NCBI GenBank assembly: GCA_033977485.1
Contig: CM066995.1
Span: 51,273,162-51,337,161 of the forward strand
Reading direction: 5' to 3'
Length of the DNA stretch: 64,000 nucleotides
Origin: Hydrangea macrophylla
Taxonomy: Eukaryota; Streptophyta; Magnoliopsida; Cornales; Hydrangeaceae
In this document: in pieces, positions 11,164 to 23,675 of the stretch
How positions within the stretch are numbered: position 1 is the first letter of the stretch
How the letters are laid out: every line of letters begins with the position of its first letter
Translations under genes and position numbers: made by a program
Notes under the pieces: model-generated
Database searches by the model: none
The model's input: the letters and a program-made list of their open reading frames with translations, nothing else
What the model was told of the DNA's origin: nothing

Positions 11164-13138
11164 CCGAATTTATTAACTGAGTTGTTATATTATGTTCTCT
11201 ATTGTTCCTTGTTGCTACTAATGATTTTGCAGGTAACTTGAAAAAAAAAAAAAAAATTTTGGATATTAATGCCTCGAGGTAACATCCTTCCTTCTCTCGC
11301 TTTACTTTACATGTCCATGTGCATAGTTTAGAACATTGGGGACAATGTTTAGTTTTAGTTGGGGGGAGTGAGTCATTGCATGTCTCGTTTATTTCTTTTT
11401 ATGGTTTCGTGTCAATACACCTGCTTAGCAACATGACTCAGTAAATCAAAATTGCAAAAATTTTGAAATTTTTAATGGTTCTTGTATTTCTCTCATAGTT
11501 AATGTAGTCAGTTATGATGCATTAGTGTTATTTTCTATATGTTATTAGTATGTGATATACTATGGTAGTTTCTTTACTATCTTAGTTATAGCATATTTTG
11601 TACTTTTTAATCTTCAACAACTTTGAGCACGTTATGACAACCTTGTACTTAGCTAAAATGGATTAGTAAGCATAGTTTAAGTGTCTTGAAAGACTGTAGT
11701 GGAGACTAATAACCCAAGTGAGCTTTTGTGCCATTCTTTGTTTTTGAGGGTTTTATAAAATTACTCTTACTTTTTGAAAAGCATATTAATTCGTTGAAAG
11801 TCTCATTTTTCTTCTTCATTTTGACTGATCACTAGAAGAGAACGTTCAGGATTTACCAAACTTTAGAGCTCTTGAATTTACTGAAATGAATTATCCTATT
11901 AACTTAGAAGATGATTTAGGCCATCTTTTGACCATACATGGATAATACAGCCTTGGCCTACCTCTATGATATTCCTTTACTTCACCTTTTGAGCTTATCA
12001 TATTTACCTTGTCTACATAATCCTAAAGTCTATACCTAACTCCAAATTAGGAGTTCAAGCTTCAATTCTTCATTTAGGAGTGATTGGAATGTGTTATCTT
12101 GACAAGAAGTTTGGTTGTGTGAATAAGGGAAAGTTGGCAAAAAAAAAAAATTTGGAAGAAAAAAAAAAGAAAAAGAAAAAAAAAAGCATGAAAAGAAAAA
12201 AAAAATGCCAATGGTTGTGACAAAAGAAAAAAAAAAGGAATGAAAAGAAGAGTGTGAAAAAAATAAATAAAAGAAAAGAAGAAGAGAGAGATTGGAGATG
12301 TGGGAAGTTTGAAAAGTTATAGTAGACATTCCAATCACATCCTTTGACCCAATTGAATATCACGAGCCTCTTTCTTCTTTCACTTAATACCTCTTTTTCA
12401 AAGTCCTGATGATTTTAAGTAAATTGGATTTGAAGTTAAGGTAATGAGAGAGTTATCCACGGTATCTCGCTCTTCTAGTGAAAAGTATCCTTTCATGAGA
12501 CTTTGTGCACTATAAAATGTCCGTTTTTCTATTTAGATATGAGAAGCATTAGATTCCATTTACAATTACTCTTTACAGCTTCCATATCATGAGTGATAAT
12601 TATTACACCTAATTCAGAGTGATTTCATCTTAAGAGTGTAATCCCGGTGAGAGTTGAGTCAAAATGAACGTCTTGATAGTGTCTTAGGTTATGCAAGCTT
12701 TGAAATTAAAGTTTTGTATTTTGGTTGTCCATTCACACACACACTTGAAGATTAATAGGTATGGAACATTCTAATGACTTTGATAGTAGATTAACTGTAA
12801 TATGTGTGTTGCATGGCTATGGCATACTAGAGAGTTTCATGAGATTGTTGAGCTTAACTATATTGTTAATGAGAGGAAAATTCCTTGAAAACATTTAAAT
12901 GAGAACCATTACCATAAACATGAATTTTGTGGGTAGATTCACTGCAAACCCTCACGAGACAACACTCGTCCACTAGGGGGAACCTAGAGGTTTAAAGGCT
13001 TGTTGCATACGCTAAATGCAATCGCGATTCCTGCGAAAGTGATTTAGGATTTTTACTTTATTTTGTTTTTAATTTCTAGAGTTTAAATAAACACTGTTGC
13101 AGTTCGCTTCATTGCTAGGGACTAGCAACGAGCTAGTT

Positions 13139-13146
13139 GGGGGGTG
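13139..13146 (+). other. Polypurine-like tract before LTR 3
   Basis: Same G6 tract as at 7467. Confidence 0.7.
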
Positions 13147-14777
13147 TGATTCGTGGTGAAAAGTGCATATTTCTAGTGTATTACGTAGTATTTTATGCAT
13201 ACTTTATCCCCAAAGTCCCTACATTTAGGTTCATTCTAATAACAATGTTCTTTTTATTGTGTTAATGCTAAACTATATGTTTTTGCATGGTTTTATAGGT
13301 ATTAGGATGTAAATCAATGAAGTGGAGCTAAAGAAAGTGATTCTGGTGGATAGAACAACAGAAGCAGCTGAGAAAATGGCAATTTTGACAATGATGACTT
13401 CAGATTTGGAAGATTTTCCCAGAAACAAGAAATGTAGATCTTTGAGTTACGGTCGCGTGGCCGCAAACGGGAGGTCAATCCGAGGTCCGAGTAAAAAGTT
13501 ATGGCCATTCTCCCATCGGGGTGCAGTGCTGTCAAAATCTGAGAGTTCAAGCGATTGAAGAGAGTTCAATCGATCGAACCTTCGATCGATCGAACTGAGC
13601 TCGATCGATCGAACCTTTTATTCACCCAAAAGTTGCGTAAACTCTGTGGGAACCCTATATATACGTCGTTTTGACGCCAGACGAAGAGGGGACGCTCCAG
13701 AACGCGAAAAACAGCAGTTTAGGGTAGTTTTAGGGTTAGATTAGGAGTAGGTTAGGTTAGATTCATGTTATTTTTCATCTTTTCCATTGATTCATTGAAG
13801 ATTATTGATGATTCAACTGTATTACAAGTTATTTACAAGTTTATTTCAGATTATTTACAGGTTTTGCTTCTCCTTTCCCTCTATTTGATTGTTTATTAGT
13901 TTAGATGATTTGCTTACTTTAGTTTACTATTTCTGCACTAGTTTAATCATGTTTCCGTAGTTTAGACGTTGGAGATATGTGATGAAATATTGATTCTTAG
14001 CCTCTGCCATGTATGATATAGAAACCTTGGGTTCGATCGATCGAAGGAGAGTTCGATCGATCGAACCAGGGATAGTCAAGCGATCGAAGACATTTCGATC
14101 GATTGAAGGATGATGATGTCCGATCGATCGAGAGCTATTCGATCGATCGAACATGTTAAATCCTGAGATGATTCTTTTAAGTATTCCATGACTTTCTGTT
14201 TTAGAAATCTGTCATCAAATTGTCCCAATAAGCTCAGTTTGTCACAACAGTTTTTAGAACTTAAAGCCTTAAGGCCTTTTCTTCAATGACTTTTGAAAAC
14301 CACTTTGAATGCTAACACCATTTAGAGTGCAAGTAATAACCATTGTTTTAAACCGTCTTCCATGTATTTTACTCAAATGTGATGATGTAGTCCCGGTCAT
14401 GAAAGGGCTATTGATTCTTTATCTTTAGAAAAATACGGAATACTGAAAGGGAATGAACTCCATAGAGCGTTAATGAATGTGCATGGTAGATGGTTAGGAT
14501 TAATGTGGATTCACGTGTTTCCAACACCTTTAATTTAGTTGTTTAATTATTATGTTTCCTTATGTTTAGTTTATTATTTAGTTTAATTTAATTAATTAGG
14601 ATTAGTTAGAACCTTCTCTTCTACATTCATCTTTTCTATTTCTTTAGGTTATAACTTAGTAGATATTCTTCCTATTCCTTCCCTGTGGGATCGACCTGGA
14701 CTTCCAGTACTATATTACTTGCACGATCACCTACACTTGGGTGTTGCACAAGAGCGCACAACTTTTTAGTCGTGTCA
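13147..14777 (+). repeat. LTR 3 of the tandem element
   Basis: I see no difference from LTR 2 over 1,631 bp. Confidence 0.93.
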
Positions 14778-14785
14778 ACTTTTTT

Positions 14786-16334
14786 CTGTGTGCGCTTGTG
14801 TGCAATACCCAAGTGTAGGTAGACGTGCAAGTAGTAACTGGATTAAGTCCAGGTCGATCCCACAGGGAAGGTGTTGAATTAAACTACCTAGATTAGACTC
14901 TAAAGAGAAAACAAAAATCAATATTTAAAATGAAGTGTAGAACACAAAGTTCCACAGTTAACAGCTACTAGAATTAAAGACAACTAAATTAACTTAACTA
15001 ACGATTAACTAACTAAGCACGATTCTAAAAGAAACGGTTCTTCTTAAGAAAAGAAAGTGTTGGGATTACGCGAATCCACCGTGACCTAACCTTCTACCAT
15101 GCAATTGCATTTAAGCTCAAAGGAGTACACCTACTACAGTATTCTGTACTTCTCTAAAGATATAAAATCAATAGCCCTTTCATGACCGGGACTACATCAT
15201 CACAATTAAGTTTGAAATACATAAAAACGGTTTAATCCAATAGTTAAGACTCTCACCTACAATGGTGTTAGCATTGAGGGTGGTTTGCAAAATATATTGA
15301 AAGAAAATGCTTTAAGGCCTTAAGTTTAAAGACTGTTTTGATAAACTGAGCATTTAGGGACAATTTGATAACAAATCCTTAAAACAGAAAGTCTTAGAAT
15401 ACTGTTTTAGGTGTTCTCAAGAATCAGAACCCTCGATCGATCGACGCGCTTTCGATCGATCGAATATCTTCATCTCTCGATCGATCGACATTTCCTCGAT
15501 CGCTCGACTAAGTCACTGTCTCGATCGATCGACATACTTTCGATCGATCGAACACAGGAAGAAAAATATTGCATGGCAGAGGCCTGAAATCACGATTTCA
15601 TCGCGATTTCCCAACCCTAGGACTACTCAGACATTGTATGGAGAACCACAGATTGATATTTAACGTAAAAGTTCATTGAAACAATGTTTGTTTGAAAGTT
15701 TTTCATTAAAACTATAAAACTAGTGAGTACGATCTAATTAACATAAAACTACTCGAGATTAATAAGTATACTATGATTAACTAAGTGCAGAAAACAAATA
15801 AGCAATAGATCAAGAACCTGGAATGAAGATAACTTGTATTAACTAAAGAAATCTAGTTCACAATGCTAAATCTTCAATGAAACCTACAAAAAACCAAGAA
15901 AAACTCTCTCCTCTCTATCTAAAACTGATAAAACCAAGTTTGGGCGTCCCCTCTGGACGTATACAATATGAAGATAAATAGTAAACCTAAGAGATAGGGT
16001 TTTAAAAACCCGCAACTGCTGCATGCGCGTATAATCTGATAAAAGGGACTTTCGATCGATCGAAACTCTCTCGATCGATCTAACAACTTGAATTGTCGAT
16101 CGCTTTAACTTCCTTCGATCGATCGAACACTCGATCGCTCGAACTATGTCGATCGCTCGAACTCTGCAATTCTTCTTCAATCTTTCTTCTTTGAAACAAA
16201 GCATCTCCTTTTTATCAAATCTTTTAGTCTTTTATACAGCAGCATTCACCTGCACAAATAGTAGCTAAAACAATACAACTTATCATAGATTAATCATATT
16301 GTCTAAAACTAGCATTGTAATGCAAATTGCAGAT
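14786..16334 (-). repeat. Inverted Athila-type LTR segment inside unit 3
   Basis: Third copy. It carries a unit-specific T at 15342 and T at 16225, where units 1 and 2 have C. Confidence 0.85.
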
Positions 16335-16835
16335 AAAACGGGAAGTGGTGGTGATGGGCAACTTGGTGACACCACCTCTTCGGTCGAAATAGATAACTTT
16401 ATCCAAGTCCAGTCCAAAACCATGTGCATAGAACAGAAATTCAATTCCTATGATTATATCTCCATAGATTCTGTTCTAGGACAAGCGGAGGGTGGTGAAG
16501 CTTCATTAGAACATCACTTCGACCCTGCCTCTTTTATTGAACCATGGCCTCCCCCTGTTTTTAGTATTAAAATAGAGGCTGTTATAGGAAATACCAACAC
16601 CAAAGATCGTTTCTTGCATATAATTCCTAAAAAGTGTGGTATTCCTTTTATAACTGTCCCAAAAAAATTTGGAAGCCATAGGTTTTGCATCATCTCCTCT
16701 GACCTTGAGCCTGACATTAGTTGGGGGGAGTTGCATCTTTATGAGGATCCCAACATTCTTCTCACTGTTAAATTATTTAATTGGAAAGATCCTCAGAAAT
16801 TTCGGTTGTTAATCTATGACAAAAATCGTGATTAA
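16320..16835 (+). CDS. Unrecognised 171-codon ORF, unit 3
   Basis: Same predicted protein as the other two copies; function unknown. Confidence 0.4.
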   Translation: MQIADKTGSGGDGQLGDTTSSVEIDNFIQVQSKTMCIEQKFNSYDYISIDSVLGQAEGGEASLEHHFDPASFIEPWPPPVFSIKIEAVIGNTNTKDRFLHIIPKKCGIPFITVPKKFGSHRFCIISSDLEPDISWGELHLYEDPNILLTVKLFNWKDPQKFRLLIYDKNRD

Positions 16836-18810
16836 CCGAATTTATTAACTGAGTTGTTATATTATGTTCTCTATTGTTCCTTGTTGCTACTAATGATTTT
16901 GCAGGTAACTTGAAAAAAAAAAAAAAAAATTTGGATATTAATGCCTCGAGGTAACATCCTTCCTTCTCTCGCTTTACTTTACATGTCCATGTGCATAGTT
17001 TAGAACATTGGGGACAATGTTTAGTTTTAGTTGGGGGGAGTGAGTCATTGCATGTCTCGTTTATTTCTTTTTATGGTTTCGTGTCAATACACCTGCTTAG
17101 CAACATGACTCAGTAAATCAAAATTGCAAAAATTTTGAAATTTTTAATGGTTCTTGTATTTCTCTCATAGTTAATGTAGTCAGTTATGATGCATTAGTGT
17201 TATTTTCTATATGTTATTAGTATGTGATATACTATGGTAGTTTCTTTACTATCTTAGTTATAGCATATTTTGTACTTTTTAATCTTCAACAACTTTGAGC
17301 ACGTTATGACAACCTTGTACTTAGCTAAAATGGATTAGTAAGCATAGTTTAAGTGTCTTGAAAGACTGTAGTGGAGACTAATAACCCAAGTGAGCTTTTG
17401 TGCCATTCTTTGTTTTTGAGGGTTTTATAAAATTACTCTTACTTTTTGAAAAGCATATTAATTCGTTGAAAGTCTCATTTTTCTTCTTCATTTTGACTGA
17501 TCACTAGAAGAGAACGTTCAGGATTTACCAAACTTTAGAGCTCTTGAATTTACTGAAATGAATTATCCTATTAACTTAGAAGATGATTTAGGCCATCTTT
17601 TGACCATACATGGATAATACAGCCTTGGCCTACCTCTATGATATTCCTTTACTTCACCTTTTGAGCTTATCATATTTACCTTGTCTACATAATCCTAAAG
17701 TCTATACCTAACTCCAAATTAGGAGTTCAAGCTTCAATTCTTCATTTAGGAGTGATTGGAATGTGTTATCTTGACAAGAAGTTTGGTTGTGTGAATAAGG
17801 GAAAGTTGGCAAAAAAAAAAAATTTGGAAGAAAAAAAAAAGAAAAAGAAAAAAAAAAGCATGAAAAGAAAAAAAAAATGCCAATGGTTGTGACAAAAGAA
17901 AAAAAAAAGGAATGAAAAGAAGAGTGTGAAAAAAATAAATAAAAGAAAAGAAGAAGAGAGAGATTGGAGATGTGGGAAGTTTGAAAAGTTATAGTAGACA
18001 TTCCAATCACATCCTTTGACCCAATTGAATATCACGAGCCTCTTTCTTCTTTCACTTAATACCTCTTTTTCAAAGTCCTGATGATTTTAAGTAAATTGGA
18101 TTTGAAGTTAAGGTAATGAGAGAGTTATCCACGGTATCTCGCTCTTCTAGTGAAAAGTATCCTTTCATGAGACTTTGTGCACTATAAAATGTCCGTTTTT
18201 CTATTTAGATATGAGAAGCATTAGATTCCATTTACAATTACTCTTTACAGCTTCCATATCATGAGTGATAATTATTACACCTAATTCAGAGTGATTTCAT
18301 CTTAAGAGTGTAATCCCGGTGAGAGTTGAGTCAAAATGAACGTCTTGATAGTGTCTTAGGTTATGCAAGCTTTGAAATTAAAGTTTTGTATTTTGGTTGT
18401 CCATTCACACACACACTTGAAGATTAATAGGTATGGAACATTCTAATGACTTTGATAGTAGATTAACTGTAATATGTGTGTTGCATGGCTATGGCATACT
18501 AGAGAGTTTCATGAGATTGTTGAGCTTAACTATATTGTTAATGAGAGGAAAATTCCTTGAAAACATTTAAATGAGAACCATTACCATAAACATGAATTTT
18601 GTGGGTAGATTCACTGCAAACCCTCACGAGACAACACTCGTCCACTAGGGGGAACCTAGAGGTTTAAAGGCTTGTTGCATACGCTAAATGCAATCGCGAT
18701 TCCTGCGAAAGTGATTTAGGATTTTTACTTTATTTTGTTTTTAATTTCTAGAGTTTAAATAAACACTGTTGCAGTTCGCTTCATTGCTAGGGACTAGCAA
18801 CGAGCTAGTT

Positions 18811-18818
18811 GGGGGGTG
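18811..18818 (+). other. Polypurine-like tract before LTR 4
   Basis: Same G6 tract as at 7467. Confidence 0.7.
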
Positions 18819-20449
18819 TGATTCGTGGTGAAAAGTGCATATTTCTAGTGTATTACGTAGTATTTTATGCATACTTTATCCCCAAAGTCCCTACATTTAG
18901 GTTCATTCTAATAACAATGTTCTTTTTATTGTGTTAATGCTAAACTATATGTTTTTGCATGGTTTTATAGGTATTAGGATGTAAATCAATGAAGTGGAGC
19001 TAAAGAAAGTGATTCTGGTGGATAGAACAACAGAAGCAGCTGAGAAAATGGCAATTTTGACAATGATGACTTCAGATTTGGAAGATTTTCCCAGAAACAA
19101 GAAATGTAGATCTTTGAGTTACGGTCGCGTGGCCGCAAACGGGAGGTCAATCCGAGGTCCGAGTAAAAAGTTATGGCCATTCTCCCATCGGGGTGCAGTG
19201 CTGTCAAAATCTGAGAGTTCAAGCGATTGAAGAGAGTTCAATCGATCGAACCTTCGATCGATCGAACTGAGCTCGATCGATCGAACCTTTTATTCACCCA
19301 AAAGTTGCGTAAACTCTGTGGGAACCCTATATATACGTCGTTTTGACGCCAGACGAAGAGGGGACGCTCCAGAACGCGAAAAACAGCAGTTTAGGGTAGT
19401 TTTAGGGTTAGATTAGGAGTAGGTTAGGTTAGATTCATGTTATTTTTCATCTTTTCCATTGATTCATTGAAGATTATTGATGATTCAACTGTATTACAAG
19501 TTATTTACAAGTTTATTTCAGATTATTTACAGGTTTTGCTTCTCCTTTCCCTCTATTTGATTGTTTATTAGTTTAGATGATTTGCTTACTTTAGTTTACT
19601 ATTTCTGCACTAGTTTAATCATGTTTCCGTAGTTTAGACGTTGGAGATATGTGATGAAATATTGATTCTTAGCCTCTGCCATGTATGATATAGAAACCTT
19701 GGGTTCGATCGATCGAAGGAGAGTTCGATCGATCGAACCAGGGATAGTCAAGCGATCGAAGACATTTCGATCGATTGAAGGATGATGATGTCCGATCGAT
19801 CGAGAGCTATTCGATCGATCGAACATGTTAAATCCTGAGATGATTCTTTTAAGTATTCCATGACTTTCTGTTTTAGAAATCTGTCATCAAATTGTCCCAA
19901 TAAGCTCAGTTTGTCACAACAGTTTTTAGAACTTAAAGCCTTAAGGCCTTTTCTTCAATGACTTTTGAAAACCACTTTGAATGCTAACACCATTTAGAGT
20001 GCAAGTAATAACCATTGTTTTAAACCGTCTTCCATGTATTTTACTCAAATGTGATGATGTAGTCCCGGTCATGAAAGGGCTATTGATTCTTTATCTTTAG
20101 AAAAATACGGAATACTGAAAGGGAATGAACTCCATAGAGCGTTAATGAATGTGCATGGTAGATGGTTAGGATTAATGTGGATTCACGTGTTTCCAACACC
20201 TTTAATTTAGTTGTTTAATTATTATGTTTCCTTATGTTTAGTTTATTATTTAGTTTAATTTAATTAATTAGGATTAGTTAGAACCTTCTCTTCTACATTC
20301 ATCTTTTCTATTTCTTTAGGTTATAACTTAGTAGATATTCTTCCTATTCCTTCCCTGTGGGATCGACCTGGACTTCCAGTACTATATTACTTGCACGATC
20401 ACCTACACTTGGGTGTTGCACAAGAGCGCACAACTTTTTAGTCGTGTCA
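18819..20449 (+). repeat. LTR 4 (terminal) of the tandem element
   Basis: I see no difference from LTRs 2 and 3. It ends GTGTCA and is followed directly by the right target duplication. Confidence 0.93.
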
Positions 20450-20454
20450 ATCAT
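20450..20454 (+). repeat. Target site duplication ATCAT, right copy
   Basis: Matches 1798-1802. Confidence 0.9.
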
Positions 20455-20819
20455 CTCAAGTAATCCCTTCCGGGCATACAAAACTTCCTATCACATAACC
20501 CTAATCAAGAATTGATTTCCTAAGTTTGAAATGTTCTATAGAAACTACTATGCAAAGGCTGGGTTTTGGTCAAATAAAGGACCCTTGACACACACCCGAT
20601 AGGATGCTTCATATACCAAATCATGGTACGAGATCAAGGTGATCACACAGTCCCATGATGACTTGACCGACCGGGTTGCCCCGAGCCTCCAAGGTCATAG
20701 TTCCGTGCAATCGACTGGCTGGACATGCAAGTGAAATGCAAAACGCACACAAAGATTGATTAATTCGATTAAAAGGATGCTTTCAAGTCTAATCCTCAAG
20801 CGAACCCAAAATCAAAATT
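20455..20819 (-). mobile_element. Untranslated leader of retroelement B
   Basis: This is the start of the internal region of the element whose LTR is 20873-23675, read on the minus strand. No ORF or splice signal stands out. It is interrupted at 20454 by the tandem element and probably resumes at 1797. Confidence 0.6.
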
Positions 20820-20869
20820 CTGGTCTGCGAAACCAGAGATTCTGGGTTCAGTCCCCAGCAGAGTCGCCA
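20820..20869 (-). other. Primer binding site of element B, extended to a 50-nt tRNA-Arg-like copy
   Basis: The 18 bases 20852-20869, on the minus strand TGGCGACTCTGCTGGGGA, start three bases after the LTR and form a classic primer site. Read on the plus strand, 20820-20869 continues as the 3' two-thirds of a tRNA. It shows an anticodon stem CTGGT/ACCAG closing a 7-base loop CTGCGAA (anticodon GCG), then AGATT, then a T arm CTGGG/CCCAG with loop TTCAGTC, then an acceptor strand ending CCA. From memory this matches plant tRNA-Arg(ACG) except at a few sites. No D arm or 5' acceptor strand is present, so it is not a tRNA gene. Confidence 0.8.
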
Positions 20870-20872
20870 GAT

Positions 20873-23675
20873 TGTGGATATCGCATTTTTCTTACCCACA
20901 GCTTTTCAAAATCAAATTCAAAAACAAATGAGTCGCCACTTATTTTTTTTTTAAAAGGAGAATTAAGAAACCATTTTAAAAGCAAACTGATCTTTTAGAA
21001 ACCAGAGATTAACTAGGTCCGGGGAATATGGAATGAGAGAGGAAGGAGCCCGTCGGACTAAAACACCCTCTCTCATCCTATCTTGCGATAGGCCTCTACT
21101 CAACATCCTTTTAATCAAATTTATTAATCTAAGCATGCCCTCAACTAATACATATATACATATATATCACAAAAGCATGTCCAAAGGGTGTAAAATTGCA
21201 ATTGACAAAATACCATTCAAAAGCCACATAATTCAGGTAGCAAGCGATATGATATGCAATAGAGAACAAGTGAACTTACCCGGGATCCAGCAGCGATAGT
21301 AAACGTGCAATGCATGCGAACAAAAGAAAATCCTAAAAAAAGAGTCTCTAATCACATATACACATAAGGCAAAACCTAATTCTAAGGTGTCGCACATTAA
21401 GTCGAAAAATCAATAAAATCAAGAAATTAAGATAAACTAAAGAGGAGTCCTAGAAATCATACCTTAATAGCTCTACAAAACAAAGGGTTAGTCCACATGC
21501 TTCACATAATAATAATATGATATCAAACAATCAATCATAATTCTCTAGCTTATACCTAGCAAGCAATGAAATCCAACTTTATCCAATTACTAGTTCTAAT
21601 TATAAGCATTAATGTACATAAATGAATGGATGTGAACAAGAATAAGACATGGATTTATTCACTAATTTGGGTCACTTAACCTCTGAATTTAAGCTAAATT
21701 ATCATTATTAGGATATGGTTTAAGCCCTAAGTCATAGGAGAATCATTTGGGCCATTATTTACAAAGTTGGTCAAATGTGTCATAAAATTCTGAAAATTGC
21801 AGAGAGCAGACTAGCACGTAAAAAAAAGAAAAAGCATGTCTCTCATGGTTTGATGTCGGTGAATTTTGGACACAAGATGCCTCTGTGAGTCTAGTTTCCA
21901 AATCAAAAAGAAAATCAAGGTTTCAACGGTTAGATCTCTGGGAAAAGGACAAGAACCAAACATCACTCAGAGATGTACAACTCTCTGTCCAGAGATATTG
22001 TTTGATTTTTTAAAAATAACAAAAAGATGAGAAACACTTAGATCTTTTTAGGGGATCTTCCTAACACATTAAGGTACCCAAAAATAATTATTAGAGACCC
22101 CAAAAACTCCATTAGAATTCTGATTTATGATTTTCAAAATGGACTTGCTGTTCTGAAACTATTCTGAAACTCTGGACAGATTGTGGTTGACTCACAAAAC
22201 CCATGATCAAACCCTTCTAAACATAAAATCACCTTAAAACAAAAATTACAGTGGTAGATTACTGTGTTATTGACACTTTCCCGTTGGTTTCACTTGATTT
22301 CAACGGTTAGATTTTGAACTAAAAATCTTTGATCAAAAACAGTTTGTGAACTCACTATTTTCATTTGTCAAGTTCAACTTTTATTTGGTAACTCTAACTA
22401 TTAAACCATGAAGTTGGGTTTAAACCAAATCACTTCTCCTACCATTTGATGGTCATTGGAGATCAAGACATGACTAAAACTCATGAGTCTCAAAAGAATA
22501 TGGAAAGGATTCCTTAAGACATCAATTTTAGAGGACCCAAGTCATGAGTATGGACTTGGATCCCTCTATTTGCTTATAAAATAAAATGATGATCAAACTT
22601 TGACTTCCATGTGAAGCATAAGCTTACATGGGGTTCAAAAGATCATATTCAAGAGATTTCAAGAGAGATATTGAGGATCTCCAAGAGTCTCAAGAAGGAA
22701 GTATGAACAATAAAAGAAATGGAGCAAAGAAAACAAAATAGTTTGAGGATTCAAAAGAAAGAATGCAAATAAAACAACTTATGGTTAGAGGATCACCTCC
22801 AACTATCCTCAAAGTTTCTCTCCTTTGAAGATCTTCCAAGCTCTTCTCTCTAATTCTCTAAACTCTCTCTTTTCTCTCCCAAAAATATGTTGGTGTAGTG
22901 GTAGTTCTCCCAAGTATTGTGTTGTCTCCCCCTTGTATCTCCCCCTTTTTTTTGTATCTCTTTCTCAATGGAGATACCTCTTCTTATATAGACAAAAATA
23001 CCTAGGTAATTTCAGTAAATTTGGAGTAAAAGACAGGTGTAAATCCCTCATTTGGTGGTACAATATGTACTTTCTGAAATTAGGTAGACTACTGCCCAAC
23101 GCGGCAGTCCAGAAACTGTCGCGGCAGTCCGTGAATGCCGCCGCGGTAGTTCATGACTGCCGTCGCGGCACTACGCGACTGCCGCGCGGCATTCATCAAA
23201 TGCCGTGGAAATTAATGGATTGCCGCATTTTTGTCAGTCTTACTTTATCAGTTTTTTGTTCTTATTCGCATACGCATGCGTATTGCTCTACAAAATACAG
23301 ACTTTAAAAGTGAACGATAGTCAGAAATTGTTGGTGGCACTTGATGAATGCCGGCCCGGCACTCTATGACTGTCGTGCGGCACTCAGTGAGTGCCGCGGC
23401 AGTCCGCCGTGTGCCGTTTTTAGCTAAGATTCTTTCTTTTAGATTTTTCTTTTTCCCAAAGCAAATGATTTTTGAGGATTTTTTTCCGAAAATTGTGTTT
23501 TATACCCGAATTCTCCTAAATACTTGGTATTTTCCTTTTTCTGTGAAATTTTACTGCGTTTGGAGAACTTTCTGAAGAGCTTGGAATACTTCGAATCTTT
23601 CGGTCCTTATCATCATCGGACGTGGAGGTGACGCTCTCCTAAATTCGACGGTCGGTCAAAATTGGGGTGTCTACA
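20873..23675 (-). mobile_element. LTR of element B (Tat/Ogre-like), 2,803 bp
   Basis: On the minus strand it starts TGTAGACACCCC at 23675 and ends ATCCACA at 20873, next to a primer site. TATA box TCTATATAAG at 22983-22992, followed by a CT/GA-rich leader. A GCCGCGGCA-type palindrome cluster sits upstream of the TATA box. The R-U5 half is homologous, in inverted orientation, to 39620-41169. Its 5' edge cuts into the tail of the Athila-type element. Tat/Ogre membership is inferred from LTR length and the tRNA-Arg primer. No coding region is in the window. Confidence 0.8.
23091..23418 (+). repeat. GC-rich palindrome cluster (GCCGCGGCA type) in LTR B
   Basis: About a dozen variants of GCCGCGGCAGT and its complement ACTGCCGCGGC occur in two blocks (23098-23215, 23345-23415) inside otherwise AT-rich U3 sequence. 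A similar, shorter cluster is in LTR C. Confidence 0.8.

Larger units (their letters stand above)
1803..20449 (+). mobile_element. Tandem non-autonomous LTR retrotransposon: four LTRs, three internal regions
   Basis: The array reads LTR-int-LTR-int-LTR-int-LTR with an exact 5,672-bp period. LTRs start TGATTCG and end GTGTCA. A 5-bp duplication ATCAT flanks the whole array and not the single units. There is no gag, protease, RT or integrase, so it must borrow proteins. Its 3' part is clearly homologous to the untranslated tail of the Athila-type element at 23.7-25 kb, so Athila is the likely partner family. By eye the units differ at only a few sites: 2439 (C in LTR1, T in the others), 5783 (T in unit 1, C in units 2 and 3), 15342 and 16225 (unit 3 only), and one base at the end of an A run. 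The array is therefore very young, or recently homogenised. A collapsed or expanded assembly could not be excluded from sequence alone. Confidence 0.93.

Noticed and set aside
1803..20449. Classical satellite DNA with a 5.67-kb unit
   Set aside because: The array starts and ends with complete LTRs and one 5-bp target duplication, and the units carry polypurine tracts. A retrotransposon explains it better.
20820..20869. A tRNA-Arg gene
   Set aside because: Acceptor 5' strand and D arm are missing, CCA is encoded, and the sequence abuts an LTR. It is an extended primer binding site.
23091..23418. CpG-island-like promoter of a host gene
   Set aside because: The GC-rich motifs lie within an LTR and are a repeated palindrome; no gene follows.
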